Both the position numbers and the translations under genes were made by a program. Positions 1 through 7,599 of a stretch of 64,000 bases of DNA are shown here, piece by piece (the first letter of the stretch is position 1; each line of letters opens with the position of its first letter). Source of the DNA: Caulobacter sp. Root655 (lineage in GTDB: Bacteria; Pseudomonadota; Alphaproteobacteria; Caulobacterales; Caulobacteraceae); contig NZ_LMHC01000006.1 in assembly GCF_001427665.1 (NCBI RefSeq), forward strand, positions 1-64,000, written 5' to 3'. The notes beneath the pieces are model-generated. The model did not search any database and had not been told where the DNA came from. It saw only the letters and a program-made list of their open reading frames with translations.

Positions 1-101
1 CCCTTGGCGTGCTCGGCGTCCAGGAACTGGTTGCAACCCCAGCCGACCAGGATCCCCAGGACCATGGACGCGATGATCAGATAGGCGAAACGTTTGTTCA
101 T
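1..101 (-). CDS. Dicarboxylate/cation symporter, N-terminal fragment (runs off the window)
   Basis: Only the first 33 codons are present, read from an ATG at 101 toward base 1. The peptide begins MNKRFAYLIIASMVLGILVG and continues with a short polar stretch ending in AEHAKG. A basic N-terminus followed at once by a hydrophobic helix with GxxxG spacing fits the first membrane segment of the sodium/proton dicarboxylate symporter family (DctA/GltP). The assignment rests on this short stretch, so another polytopic transporter remains possible. Confidence 0.5.
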   Translation of the reverse strand, partial: MNKRFAYLIIASMVLGILVGWGCNQFLDAEHAK

Positions 102-140
102 GAAGGCTTTCGGAAGCTCACTGGAACGGGATCACCCTTG

Positions 141-248
141 CCCGTTTCCCCGGCGAAGGCCGGGGCCCAGATCGTAGGGCTGGGTTTTTCGGATCGCCGC
201 CGACCACCTCGGCTGAACCTGGACCCCGGCCTTCGCCGGGGAAACGGG
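141..248. repeat. Palindromic intergenic repeat, family A copy 1
   Basis: Arms CCCGTTTCCCCGGCGAAGGC and its reverse complement flank about 60 bases. Related copies lie at 21299-21386 and 26982-27069. The element sits between the symporter start and the end of the 70-aa gene. It could fold into a long hairpin on either strand. Confidence 0.85.
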
Positions 249-288
249 GATAGGACGGTTGGCCAAACTCAAGACGCGATCAAAGCCT

Positions 289-501
289 TCAGGCGGCCTT
301 GGCCAGGGTCGAGCACACCCGCTCGTAGCGCATCTGGATGCGCTGCCAGGTGCTGAGCTTGATCGGCTCGCCCTTGCGCAGCTTGCCCCAGGTGGTTTCG
401 CTGATGCCGTAGACGCTGAACAGATGCTCGCGCGTGATGGCGGGCAGAGCACCCTTCAGCATCTCGAAACGCTCCTGGGGAACGGTAATGGCCTCCGCCA
501 T
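289..501 (-). CDS. Small conserved-looking protein with HTH-like segment (70 aa)
   Basis: The reading frame starts at an ATG at 501 and encodes 70 residues beginning [15 protein letters not shown]. The middle, [19 protein letters not shown], looks like a helix-turn-helix of the Cro type, followed by a basic helix containing [10 protein letters not shown]. There is no signal peptide or membrane segment, so it is probably cytoplasmic. I do not recognise a named family. The frame is open further upstream, but this ATG gives a compact protein without low-complexity sequence. A DNA-binding role is inference. Confidence 0.6.
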   Translation of the reverse strand: MAEAITVPQERFEMLKGALPAITREHLFSVYGISETTWGKLRKGEPIKLSTWQRIQMRYERVCSTLAKAA

Positions 502-575
502 GAAGGGTCTCCGCGGTGTGGAAGGGTGAGGCGCGGCCGGCGCCAAAACCGGGGGGAACCGGCGCCAGCCGCTAA

Positions 576-602
576 CGATCGATCGGGGGGACGGATCGAT
601 CG
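576..602 (-). terminator. Hairpin directly after the M20 gene stop
   Basis: CGATCGATC at 576-584 and GATCGATCG at 594-602 form a perfect 9-bp inverted repeat with a 9-base spacer. It begins immediately 3' of the TAG of the minus-strand M20 gene. No real T-run follows, so a terminator role is tentative. Confidence 0.35.
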
Positions 603-2087
603 CTATTCGTGGCCGCCGGCGGCGGGCTTGCGATAGTCCAGGGCCGGCGGGCGGTCGCCCAGCATGGCCTTGTAGGCGAAGTCCGGACCCCGGCGCTGGT
701 CGAGTTCGGCCTTGGCCTTCTTGACGATGTCGGGGTTGGAGAACAGGTCGGCGCCGGTCAGGGCCAGGGTCTTGGCGGCGTTGACCGCGCCCTTGACGCC
801 GATCGACGAGCCGGCCGCCGCCACGTTCTGCCAGCTGTGGCCGGCCGAACCCGGCACGAAGGTCGCGGTGCCCAGGCCGACGGTCGGGGTCACCCAGCTG
901 ATGTCCGAGACGTCGGTCGAGCCGCCGCCGCCTTCCATCTCGACCTTGTAGGGCACGACGGTCTTGACGGTGTCGATCGACGGCGCGCCCGGCAGGGATT
1001 CCTGCATCTTCCTGGCGAAGGCGATCTCCTCCGGCGTCCAGGTGACGCCGCCGACCTTGCGCAGGTTGGCGTCCATCACCTTGCCCAGGGTGTCGTTGGG
1101 CAGCAGGGCGTAGACCCCGCCGGTGATCTCGCTGTCCATCGTCGTGCCCGTCGCCAGGGCCGCGCCCTGAGCGGCCTTCTCGACCCGCGCCCAGACGTCC
1201 TTGACCACCGCCGGATCGGGGTGGCGGACGTAGTAATAGACCTCGGCGAAGTCGGGGACGACGTTGGGCGCCGTGCCGCCGGCGGTGATCACGTAGTGGA
1301 TGCGGGTCTTGTCGGGCGTGTGCTCGCGCAGGAAGTTGGTGGCCACGTCCATGACCTCGACGCCGTCCAGGGCCGAACGGCCCTTCTCGGGCGCGCCGGC
1401 GGCGTGGGCCGAGACGCCGTGGAAGCGGAACTTGCCGCTGATATTGGCCATCGACACGCCCTGGACGGCGGTGTTGGCGTTGTTGGGGTGCCAGTGCAGG
1501 GTGACGTCGACGTCCTTGAACAGGCCCGAACGCACCAGATAGACCTTGCCCGAACCGCCCTCCTCGGCCGGCGAGCCATAGACGCGCAGCTCGCCCTTGA
1601 TGTTGTTCTTGACCATCCATTCCTTCAGCGCGACGGCCGCGCCGACCGAGGCGGCGCCGAACAGGTTGTGGCCGCAGCCGTGGCCGGCGACCTGGCCGGG
1701 GATCCCGGTCTTCACCGGATCGTGGGTCTGGGCCAGGCCCGGCAGGGCGTCGAACTCGGCGAGGATGGCGATCACCGGGCCGGCGCCATTCTTGTAGCTG
1801 GCGACGAAGGCGGTCGGCATGCCGGCCACGCCGGCCTGGACCTCGAAACCCGCCGCCTTCAGCTGGTCCTGCAGCAGGGCCGAGCTCTTGGTCTCCTGGT
1901 AGCCGACCTCGGCGAAGCCCCAGATCTTCAGGGCGGCGTCCGAGATCTGGGGCGCGTCGGCGTCGACGGCCTTGAGGATCTGGGCGCGGTCGGCCTCGGT
2001 GATCGGCTTGGCGCCGGCCTGGGTCGCGAAGACGCCGGTCGCCATGGCGGCGGACAGCAGGGCGAGCTTCAAGGTCGAAAGCTTCAT
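603..2087 (-). CDS. Secreted M20 family amidohydrolase (AbgB-like)
   Basis: The 494-aa product starts at the ATG at 2087, giving a clean signal peptide ([20 protein letters not shown], then ATQAGA); an upstream in-frame start would add 18 residues that spoil it. M20 features visible in order are [12 protein letters not shown] (metal ligands), EEGGSGK (catalytic/metal Glu region) and [10 protein letters not shown], followed by the dimerisation-domain segment and a C-terminal SAGHSWQ motif. This matches the M20D group, which includes the AbgB subunit of p-aminobenzoyl-glutamate hydrolase and aminoacyl/indole-conjugate hydrolases. The likely reaction is hydrolysis of an N-acyl amino-acid bond in the periplasm. 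It is divergent from the M14 peptidase gene at 2300, and the two may act together in peptide use. The exact substrate is not visible. Confidence 0.85.
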   Translation of the reverse strand: MKLSTLKLALLSAAMATGVFATQAGAKPITEADRAQILKAVDADAPQISDAALKIWGFAEVGYQETKSSALLQDQLKAAGFEVQAGVAGMPTAFVASYKNGAGPVIAILAEFDALPGLAQTHDPVKTGIPGQVAGHGCGHNLFGAASVGAAVALKEWMVKNNIKGELRVYGSPAEEGGSGKVYLVRSGLFKDVDVTLHWHPNNANTAVQGVSMANISGKFRFHGVSAHAAGAPEKGRSALDGVEVMDVATNFLREHTPDKTRIHYVITAGGTAPNVVPDFAEVYYYVRHPDPAVVKDVWARVEKAAQGAALATGTTMDSEITGGVYALLPNDTLGKVMDANLRKVGGVTWTPEEIAFARKMQESLPGAPSIDTVKTVVPYKVEMEGGGGSTDVSDISWVTPTVGLGTATFVPGSAGHSWQNVAAAGSSIGVKGAVNAAKTLALTGADLFSNPDIVKKAKAELDQRRGPDFAYKAMLGDRPPALDYRKPAAGGHE

Positions 2088-2299
2088 TATGGACGTTTCC
2101 CCAGGTAAGCGAATGACGGTGCCGATCGGGCGACTGTCCAATGAGACGTAAGACGCGGCCCGCCCCTCATCGCGGCGGCGTCAAAAAATTCCCTGTAATA
2201 ATGTAACGCTTTCGGTTTTTGACGGTGAGGAAGATTCCCCCGCCGACGTCTTGAGTTCGAGGACCGCCGTGGGGGTGGATCCGAGGGGTTTCACCGACC

Positions 2300-5107
2300 A
2301 TGCGCAGACCGCTTCTGGCGACCGCCGCCATCTTCCTTGCCCTACAGGCCGCGGGGCCCGTCCTCGCCCAGGCTCCCGCCGCCCCGACCTCGGCGGCCCA
2401 GGCGCCGGTCGCCGTCAACGCCGCCATCGCCACGCCCAAGCAGGCCTGGGGCCACGAGGCCGGCGAGGACTATTTCCTGGCCAACTACACCCAGCTGGTC
2501 AGCTATTGGAAAACCCTGGCGGGCCAGTCGAACCGCCTGAAGATGATCGCCATCGGCCAGACCGAGGAAGGCCGCACCCAGTACATGATGGCCGTCTCCA
2601 GTCCGGAGAACCTGGCCAGGCTGGACCACTATCGCGGCATCGCCGGCAAGCTGGCCCTGGCCAAGGGCGTCGACGAGGCCCAGGCCCGGGCCCTGGCCCA
2701 GGAAGGCAAGGCCATCGTCTGGATCGACGGCGGCCTGCACGCCAACGAGATCGTCCCGCCCCAGCACCTGGCCCAGATCACCTACGAGCTGGCCAGCCAC
2801 GACGACGCCGAGACCAAGCGCTTCCTGGACGACGCCATCATCCTGATCGGCCAGGCCAATCCGGACGGCATGGAGTACGTCTCCGACTGGTACATGCGCA
2901 TCCCCGAGCCGACCAAGCGCGAGGCCAACTGGGACAGCCTGCCGCGCCTGTACAACAAGTATGTCGGCCACGACGACAACCGCGACTTCTACATGATGAG
3001 CCAGAAGGAGACCGAGAACCTCAGCCGGGTGTTCTTCCGCGAATGGTTCCCGCAGATCATCTACAACCAGCACCAGCCCAACAGCCCCGGCACGGTGGTG
3101 TTCGTCCCGCCGTTCCGCGACCCGTTCAACTACAATTACGACCCGCTGATCATGAGCCAGCTCAGCGAGGTCGGCGCCGCCATGCACAGCCGGCTGATCT
3201 CCGAGGGCAAGGCCGGCAGCGCCATGCGCAGCGAGGCCTCCTACTCGACCTGGACCAACGGCATCGAGCGGACAGTCACCTATTTCCACAACGCCGTGGG
3301 CCTGCTGACCGAGATCATCGGCCACCCGACGCCGATGAAGCTGGGCATGGTTCCCGACCGCCAGCTGCCGCACAACGACCTGCCCTACCCGGTCGCGCCC
3401 CAGACCTGGCATCTGAAGTCGTCGATCGACTACAGCCTGACCCTGGACCGCGCGGTGATCGACTACGCCGTGCGCAACCGCGAGCGCCTGCTGTTCAACG
3501 CCTGGCGCATGGGCCAGGACTCCATCGCCAAGGGCCAGGCCGACAGCTGGACGATCACCCCCAAGCGCATCGAGGCGCTGAAGGCGGCGGCGGGCGCCCA
3601 AGAGAAGGTCGACGCCTGGTCCTACGGCGCCAAGGGCGTCGATCCCGCGCTGTACGACACCGTGCTGCACGACCCGGCCCATCGCGACGCCCGGGGCTAC
3701 GTGATCCCCGCCGACCAGGCCGACCTGCCCACGGCGGTCAATTTCCTCAACGCGCTGATCAAGAGCGGTGTCCAGGTGCAGCGCGCCACCGCCGTCTTCA
3801 GCATCGGCGGCAAGACCTATCCGGCCGGCTCGTTCGTGGTGAAGACCGACCAGGCCTATCGCCCGCACGTGCTGGACATGTTCGAACCCCAGGACCACCC
3901 GCACGACCTGGAATATCCCGGCGGCCCGCCCAAGCCGCCCTATGACGCCACCGGCTACACCCTGGCCATGCAGATGGGCGTCGGCTTCGACCGCGTGGTC
4001 GAGGGCTTCGACGGGCCGTTCGAGACCGCGCCCGACGTCATCACGGTCCCGCCTGGTCAGATCGTCGGCCATGCCGGGGCCGGCTGGCTGATCAGCCACG
4101 CGCCCAACAACGCCTTCATCCTGACCAACCGCCTGGTCAAGGCCGGCGCGCCGGTGTTCTGGCTCAAGGCCCCGACCACCGCCCAGGGCCAAACGTTCGC
4201 GGAAGGGACCCTGTGGATCCCGGCCTCGGCCAAGGCCGACGGCGTCGTCAGGCAGGCCGTCAAGGAGCTGGGGCTGAGCGCCTACGGCGTCGACGCCAAG
4301 CCGGCCGGCGCGACGATCAAGCTGAAGCCCACCCGCGTCGGACTGGTCGACCTCTATGGCGGCCTGATGCCCAGCGGCTGGACCCGCTGGCTGTTCGAGA
4401 AATACGAGATGCCCTACACGGTCGTGCGCCCGCAGCGGCTGGACGCGGGCAAGCTGGCCAAGGACTACGACGTCATCCTGTTCCCGGACGGCGCCTATAC
4501 CGCTCCGGTCGCGGGCACGCGGTTCGCCTTCAAGACCAAGCAGCCGGAGCCGGCCGAGATTCCCGCCGAATTCCGCTCCTGGCTGGGGACCATTACCCCG
4601 GACAAGACCCTGCCGCAGATCGACCGGTTCGTGCGCGACGGCGGGGCGGTGATCGCCGTGGGCAGCTCCAGCGCCATGGGCTCGCTGCTGGGCCTGCCGG
4701 TGCGCAACGTGCTGGTCGACGACAAGGACGGCAAGCCGACCGCGCCCTCGACCAAGGACTTCTACATCCCCGGCTCGATCCTGCGGGCCCAGGTCGACCC
4801 GACCCAGCCCCTGGCCTACGGCATGGCCAGTGGGGTGGACGTCTATTACGACAACAACCCCGCCTTCGCGGCGACCGATAGCGAAGGCCTCAAGCGCGTG
4901 GCCTGGTTCAGCGGCGACCTGCTGCGCAGCGGCTGGGCGCTGGGCGAGAAGCGGCTGGACGGGACCGCCGGCGTCATCGACGCCAAGCTGGGCAAGGGCC
5001 GGGTGATGCTGATGGGGCCGGTGGTCACCCAGCGCGCCCAGACGGCGGGCACGTTCAAGCTGCTGTTCAACGGGCTGTACTACGGGCCGGCGGTGTCGGG
5101 GCGGTAA
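2300..5107 (+). CDS. Secreted M14 family zinc carboxypeptidase, large form
   Basis: The product has 935 residues with a signal peptide (MRRPLLATAAIFLALQAAGP, then VLAQA). The zinc-binding HxxE motif is seen as LHANE at His147/Glu150, followed by NPDGMEYVSDW and HQPNSPGTVVF in the peptidase domain. After about residue 500 comes a long C-terminal region with an alpha/beta segment (VGLVDLYGGLMPSGWTRWLF, then GGAVIAVGSSSAMG) that looks like a glutamine-amidotransferase-like fold. That layout is typical of the large bacterial M14 group. It should act in the periplasm or outside the cell, removing C-terminal residues from peptides. It is divergent from the M20 amidohydrolase across a 212-base promoter region. 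Confidence 0.88.
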   Translation: MRRPLLATAAIFLALQAAGPVLAQAPAAPTSAAQAPVAVNAAIATPKQAWGHEAGEDYFLANYTQLVSYWKTLAGQSNRLKMIAIGQTEEGRTQYMMAVSSPENLARLDHYRGIAGKLALAKGVDEAQARALAQEGKAIVWIDGGLHANEIVPPQHLAQITYELASHDDAETKRFLDDAIILIGQANPDGMEYVSDWYMRIPEPTKREANWDSLPRLYNKYVGHDDNRDFYMMSQKETENLSRVFFREWFPQIIYNQHQPNSPGTVVFVPPFRDPFNYNYDPLIMSQLSEVGAAMHSRLISEGKAGSAMRSEASYSTWTNGIERTVTYFHNAVGLLTEIIGHPTPMKLGMVPDRQLPHNDLPYPVAPQTWHLKSSIDYSLTLDRAVIDYAVRNRERLLFNAWRMGQDSIAKGQADSWTITPKRIEALKAAAGAQEKVDAWSYGAKGVDPALYDTVLHDPAHRDARGYVIPADQADLPTAVNFLNALIKSGVQVQRATAVFSIGGKTYPAGSFVVKTDQAYRPHVLDMFEPQDHPHDLEYPGGPPKPPYDATGYTLAMQMGVGFDRVVEGFDGPFETAPDVITVPPGQIVGHAGAGWLISHAPNNAFILTNRLVKAGAPVFWLKAPTTAQGQTFAEGTLWIPASAKADGVVRQAVKELGLSAYGVDAKPAGATIKLKPTRVGLVDLYGGLMPSGWTRWLFEKYEMPYTVVRPQRLDAGKLAKDYDVILFPDGAYTAPVAGTRFAFKTKQPEPAEIPAEFRSWLGTITPDKTLPQIDRFVRDGGAVIAVGSSSAMGSLLGLPVRNVLVDDKDGKPTAPSTKDFYIPGSILRAQVDPTQPLAYGMASGVDVYYDNNPAFAATDSEGLKRVAWFSGDLLRSGWALGEKRLDGTAGVIDAKLGKGRVMLMGPVVTQRAQTAGTFKLLFNGLYYGPAVSGR

Positions 5108-5118
5108 AACCGATATCG

Positions 5119-5160
5119 GTTGTCATCCCGGACGGCCGAAGGCCGATCCGGGATGACAAC
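5119..5160. repeat. Palindromic repeat, family B copy 1 (short form)
   Basis: GTTGTCATCCCGG is matched by CCGGGATGACAAC around a short GC-rich internal hairpin. It lies 11 bases after the M14 stop and may act as its transcription end. Longer family members are at 18322-18438, 34862-34968 and, more divergent, 46795-46885. Confidence 0.8.
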
Positions 5161-5226
5161 GCTTTGCGGTCGAATGAAAAAAGGCGGGCGTCTCGCGACA
5201 CCCGTTCGGCTTTTGCCGCGATCAGC

Positions 5227-5254
5227 AAAACGCCCGCCCCATCGGGGGCGGGCG
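5227..5254 (-). terminator. Rho-independent terminator of the Cys-rich gene pair
   Basis: On the minus strand a GC-only stem (CGCCCGCCCC pairing with GGGGCGGGCG around a 3-base loop) is followed by TTTT. It lies 25 bases after the stop of the 48-aa gene, in the right orientation to end the minus-strand transcript. Confidence 0.8.
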
Positions 5255-5278
5255 TCCCGTCTAGCTCAAGACGCTAGA

Positions 5279-5425
5279 TCAGCAGCACGGGCCGCCGTTG
5301 CAGCAAGCCGCGCCCAGGGCGCAGCAGGCTTGGACGGCCTTGGTCACGGCGTCCGGGGCGGCGGCGTAAGCGGCCGTGGCGGAAGCCAGCAGCATGAGGG
5401 CTGCGGTCGAGAAGATGCGTTTCAT
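5279..5425 (-). CDS. Tiny exported Cys-rich protein (48 aa)
   Basis: The ATG at 5425 opens a 48-codon frame: a signal peptide (MKRIFSTAALMLLASATAAY, then AAA) followed by a mature part of about 25 residues with three Cys-Cys pairs, seen as QACCALGAACCNGGPCC at the C-terminus. Six cysteines in so short a chain suggest metal binding. It follows the 108-aa Cys-rich gene by 46 bases and is closed by a good terminator, so the two probably form one transcript. Function is inference; I do not recognise a named family. Confidence 0.7.
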   Translation of the reverse strand: MKRIFSTAALMLLASATAAYAAAPDAVTKAVQACCALGAACCNGGPCC

Positions 5426-5471
5426 GGTGATTTTCCGATTTCAGATTGATGGATTTCGTCTGAACTCGATT

Positions 5472-5798
5472 TCACCGCGGCGGCGGAAGCTCCGGCGCCG
5501 GAGCGCGGCCAAGAGGCAGCAAGGCGACCATCGGCGCGATCGGCGCGGAGCCGATCTCGACGGGTCCGACAAATTGCGCTTCGGGCGCGACGATGACCTG
5601 GCACGCAACAACACAGGCCTGGGGACAGAGCGCCTTGCGCCCTTGATCATGGCACGGCATGTCGGCGCAGCAGTCGCCCTTCGGCATCGCGGCGGCGGCG
5701 GCGGCGGCGGGCAGTGTCGGCGCGACAAACAGCAGAATGGCGCCAAGAAGCATTAGCCCCCGCGCCAGCCAGCTCGATCTCGTCATCCGAAGCTTCAT
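5472..5798 (-). CDS. Small exported Cys-rich protein, probably copper/heavy-metal related
   Basis: The product has 108 residues. An N-terminal hydrophobic signal (LARGLMLLGAILLFVAPTLP plus an alanine run) is followed by GDCCADMPCHDQGRKALC and PQACVVACQ, with seven cysteines in about 27 residues. The C-terminus is AP-rich and ends in APELPPPR. I associate short proteins of this pattern, ending in PELPPPR, with copper-resistance neighbourhoods in Caulobacterales and Sphingomonadales, but no copper pump or CopA/CopB gene is visible here. AGGA lies about 8 bases before the ATG at 5798. An alternative start at 5786 would only shorten the basic N-terminus. Confidence 0.65.
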   Translation of the reverse strand: MKLRMTRSSWLARGLMLLGAILLFVAPTLPAAAAAAAMPKGDCCADMPCHDQGRKALCPQACVVACQVIVAPEAQFVGPVEIGSAPIAPMVALLPLGRAPAPELPPPR

Positions 5799-5892
5799 GA
5801 CGCAATTCCTAGCGCCGATCCGAAACTTGGGGAAGGCGCTTCCGCACTGACGTATCCGGCGCGCGAAATCGGAATCCTGAGCACGATACGGC

Positions 5893-6921
5893 TCAGGCCC
5901 GAGGCCCGATCAGTTCGATCTGCGTCGCGTCCACCTGGCCGACATCCGCTAGGCCGTAGCTGCGCAGCGCCGCCACGAAGGCGTCGACCTGGCCGGTCTT
6001 GAACACGCCGCTGACCGGGGTGGCGGCGACCTTGGAGTCGGAGACGCGTAGCTTGCGCACCGAGAAGCGGTTCATCTCGGCGACGACCGCCGACAGGGGC
6101 TCGCCGTCGAACACCAAGCGGCCCTGCAGCCAGCTGGATTCCTTGGCCGTATCGACGCTGGCGATATTCCAGTCGGCGGCGTCGGCGGCGACGAACCGCG
6201 AGCCCGCCGACATCTCGACCATGCGGTCGCCGCGCGGCGACGGACCGGCGATCCGCACGCGGCCCTCGACCAGGGTCACCGACAGCTTTCCGGCGTCCAT
6301 CCGCACGTCGAAGGCGGTGCCGACGGCGGTGACCAGCTTGTCACCGACCGCGACCACGAAGGGCCGGGCGGCGTCCTTGGCCACCTTGAAAAAGGCCTGG
6401 CCGCGAACCAGCGTCAGGCGGCGCTCGCGATCCCAGGGGTTCACCTTGACCGCGGAGTCGGTGCTCAGGGTCACCACCGAGCCGTCGGCCAGATGGAAGG
6501 TCGCCAGCTCGCCGACGGCGGTGGTGAAGGTTGGTTCGGCCGAAGCTCCCCCGCCCAGGCTTCCGGCCTTGGTCAGCAGGTCTCGGCCCAGGATCGCGCC
6601 GGTCCCGACCACCGCGACCACCCCGGCGGCGACGGCGAGCAGGCCGCGACGGTTCAGGCGGCGCGGAGCGTCGATACTGGCGCCGAGCGCATCGGCGCGC
6701 AGGGCGTCGAGGGCAGGGTTGGACTCCAGCAGGCTCAGGTCGCTCCAGACGCGCCGGCAACGGTCCCAGGCCTCGGCGTTGCGAGGGTCGGCGGCCAGCC
6801 AGCGCTCGAAGGCCCGGCGCTCTTCCACCAGGACGGCGTCGCCCTGCAGGCGCGCGAACCAGGTCGCCGCGGCGCTATCCGGGTCGTCGTGTGTCTCGTT
6901 GACCGGCGTGGTCGGCGTCAT
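5893..6921 (-). CDS. FecR-family anti-sigma/transmembrane sensor
   Basis: The 342-aa protein has the FecR layout. A cytoplasmic N-terminal part (ATWFARLQGDAVLVEERRAF then ERWLAADPRNAEAWDR) is followed by one membrane segment at about residues 90-108 (LLAVAAGVVAVVGTGAILG). A periplasmic FecR domain (FTTAVGELATFHLADGSVV, then LVRGQAFFKVAKDAARPF) comes next, and a C-terminal FecR/STN-binding region ends in QIELIGPRA. It should relay the state of the neighbouring STN-type TBDR to the sigma factor. Its start overlaps the end of the sigma gene by 47 bases, so the two are translated from one mRNA. Confidence 0.92.
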   Translation of the reverse strand: MTPTTPVNETHDDPDSAAATWFARLQGDAVLVEERRAFERWLAADPRNAEAWDRCRRVWSDLSLLESNPALDALRADALGASIDAPRRLNRRGLLAVAAGVVAVVGTGAILGRDLLTKAGSLGGGASAEPTFTTAVGELATFHLADGSVVTLSTDSAVKVNPWDRERRLTLVRGQAFFKVAKDAARPFVVAVGDKLVTAVGTAFDVRMDAGKLSVTLVEGRVRIAGPSPRGDRMVEMSAGSRFVAADAADWNIASVDTAKESSWLQGRLVFDGEPLSAVVAEMNRFSVRKLRVSDSKVAATPVSGVFKTGQVDAFVAALRSYGLADVGQVDATQIELIGPRA

Positions 6922-7450
6922 TCTGGTCCCGCAGACGTGCGTTCAGGTGACGCAACGCCTTCATCACATGTTTCTCGACAGCGCTGACGGAGACGCCCAG
7001 GCGCTGGGCGACGAGCTTGTAGCTCATCTCCTCGAAGCGCACGAGGACGAAAACCCGCCGGGTCCGCTCTGGCAGCTCGTTCAGGGCCGCCAAGGCTCGC
7101 GCCATTTGTTCTCGAGCCTGTAAGACGCGCTCGGGAGACATTTCATCAACGGGGTGATGAATTTCTTGAAATTCGCAATGGGCGGACCGGCAGCGGGTGC
7201 GGTCGGCGCGGCCCCGATCGATCAGCACATTGGCGGCGACTTCGAAGAGGTAGCCCTCGACATTGTTCACCACCGCCTCGGGCTGGCGTTTGTGGATGCG
7301 GAGCAAAACCTCCTGCACGAGGTCCTCGACATCGTTCATCGGAGCCCGGCGCGAGAAGAACGCCCGCAACGCCGGCGTGAAGCGGGCGCCCATTTCCACC
7401 AGCGCCTGGCCGCCTCCTGAGGGCGTCGCCGCCCTACCGATACGCATCAT
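6875..7450 (-). CDS. FecI-type ECF sigma factor
   Basis: From the ATG at 7450 the product has 191 residues; an upstream start would add 28 basic residues with no domain value. Region 2 is seen as APMNDVEDLVQEVLLRIHKR and YLFEVAANVLIDRGRADR. Region 4 is seen as LNELPERTRRVFVLVRFEEM followed by the helix-turn-helix LVAQRLGVSVSAVEKHVMKA. It directs RNA polymerase to promoters of the linked receptor. The gene order sigma, FecR and a divergent TBDR with STN domain is the standard cell-surface signalling set. Confidence 0.92.
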   Translation of the reverse strand: MMRIGRAATPSGGGQALVEMGARFTPALRAFFSRRAPMNDVEDLVQEVLLRIHKRQPEAVVNNVEGYLFEVAANVLIDRGRADRTRCRSAHCEFQEIHHPVDEMSPERVLQAREQMARALAALNELPERTRRVFVLVRFEEMSYKLVAQRLGVSVSAVEKHVMKALRHLNARLRDQNDADHAGQRDTRRPG

Positions 7451-7599
7451 TACCCGCCCCGACTTTTTGTGACGGCGAGGTGAACGGGCGCTCGCCTCCA
7501 TGTCAAGCGGGACCGCCGCCTGGGAACCGAGCACACGCTACCTTGAGTGCGTTGCCTAATGGGTGTGCAAGAGGCGATCTTAGGAGGCGGTGGCGAACC

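Noticed and set aside
609-2108. 499-codon open frame on the plus strand opposite the M20 gene
   Set aside because: It is antisense to a clear M20 amidohydrolase, and its translation is Arg/Gly/Asp-rich without any domain, as expected for a shadow frame in high-GC DNA.
2180-2230. Possible LacI-type site TGTAACGCTTTC between the M20 and M14 genes
   Set aside because: Too short and asymmetric, and no regulator is adjacent.
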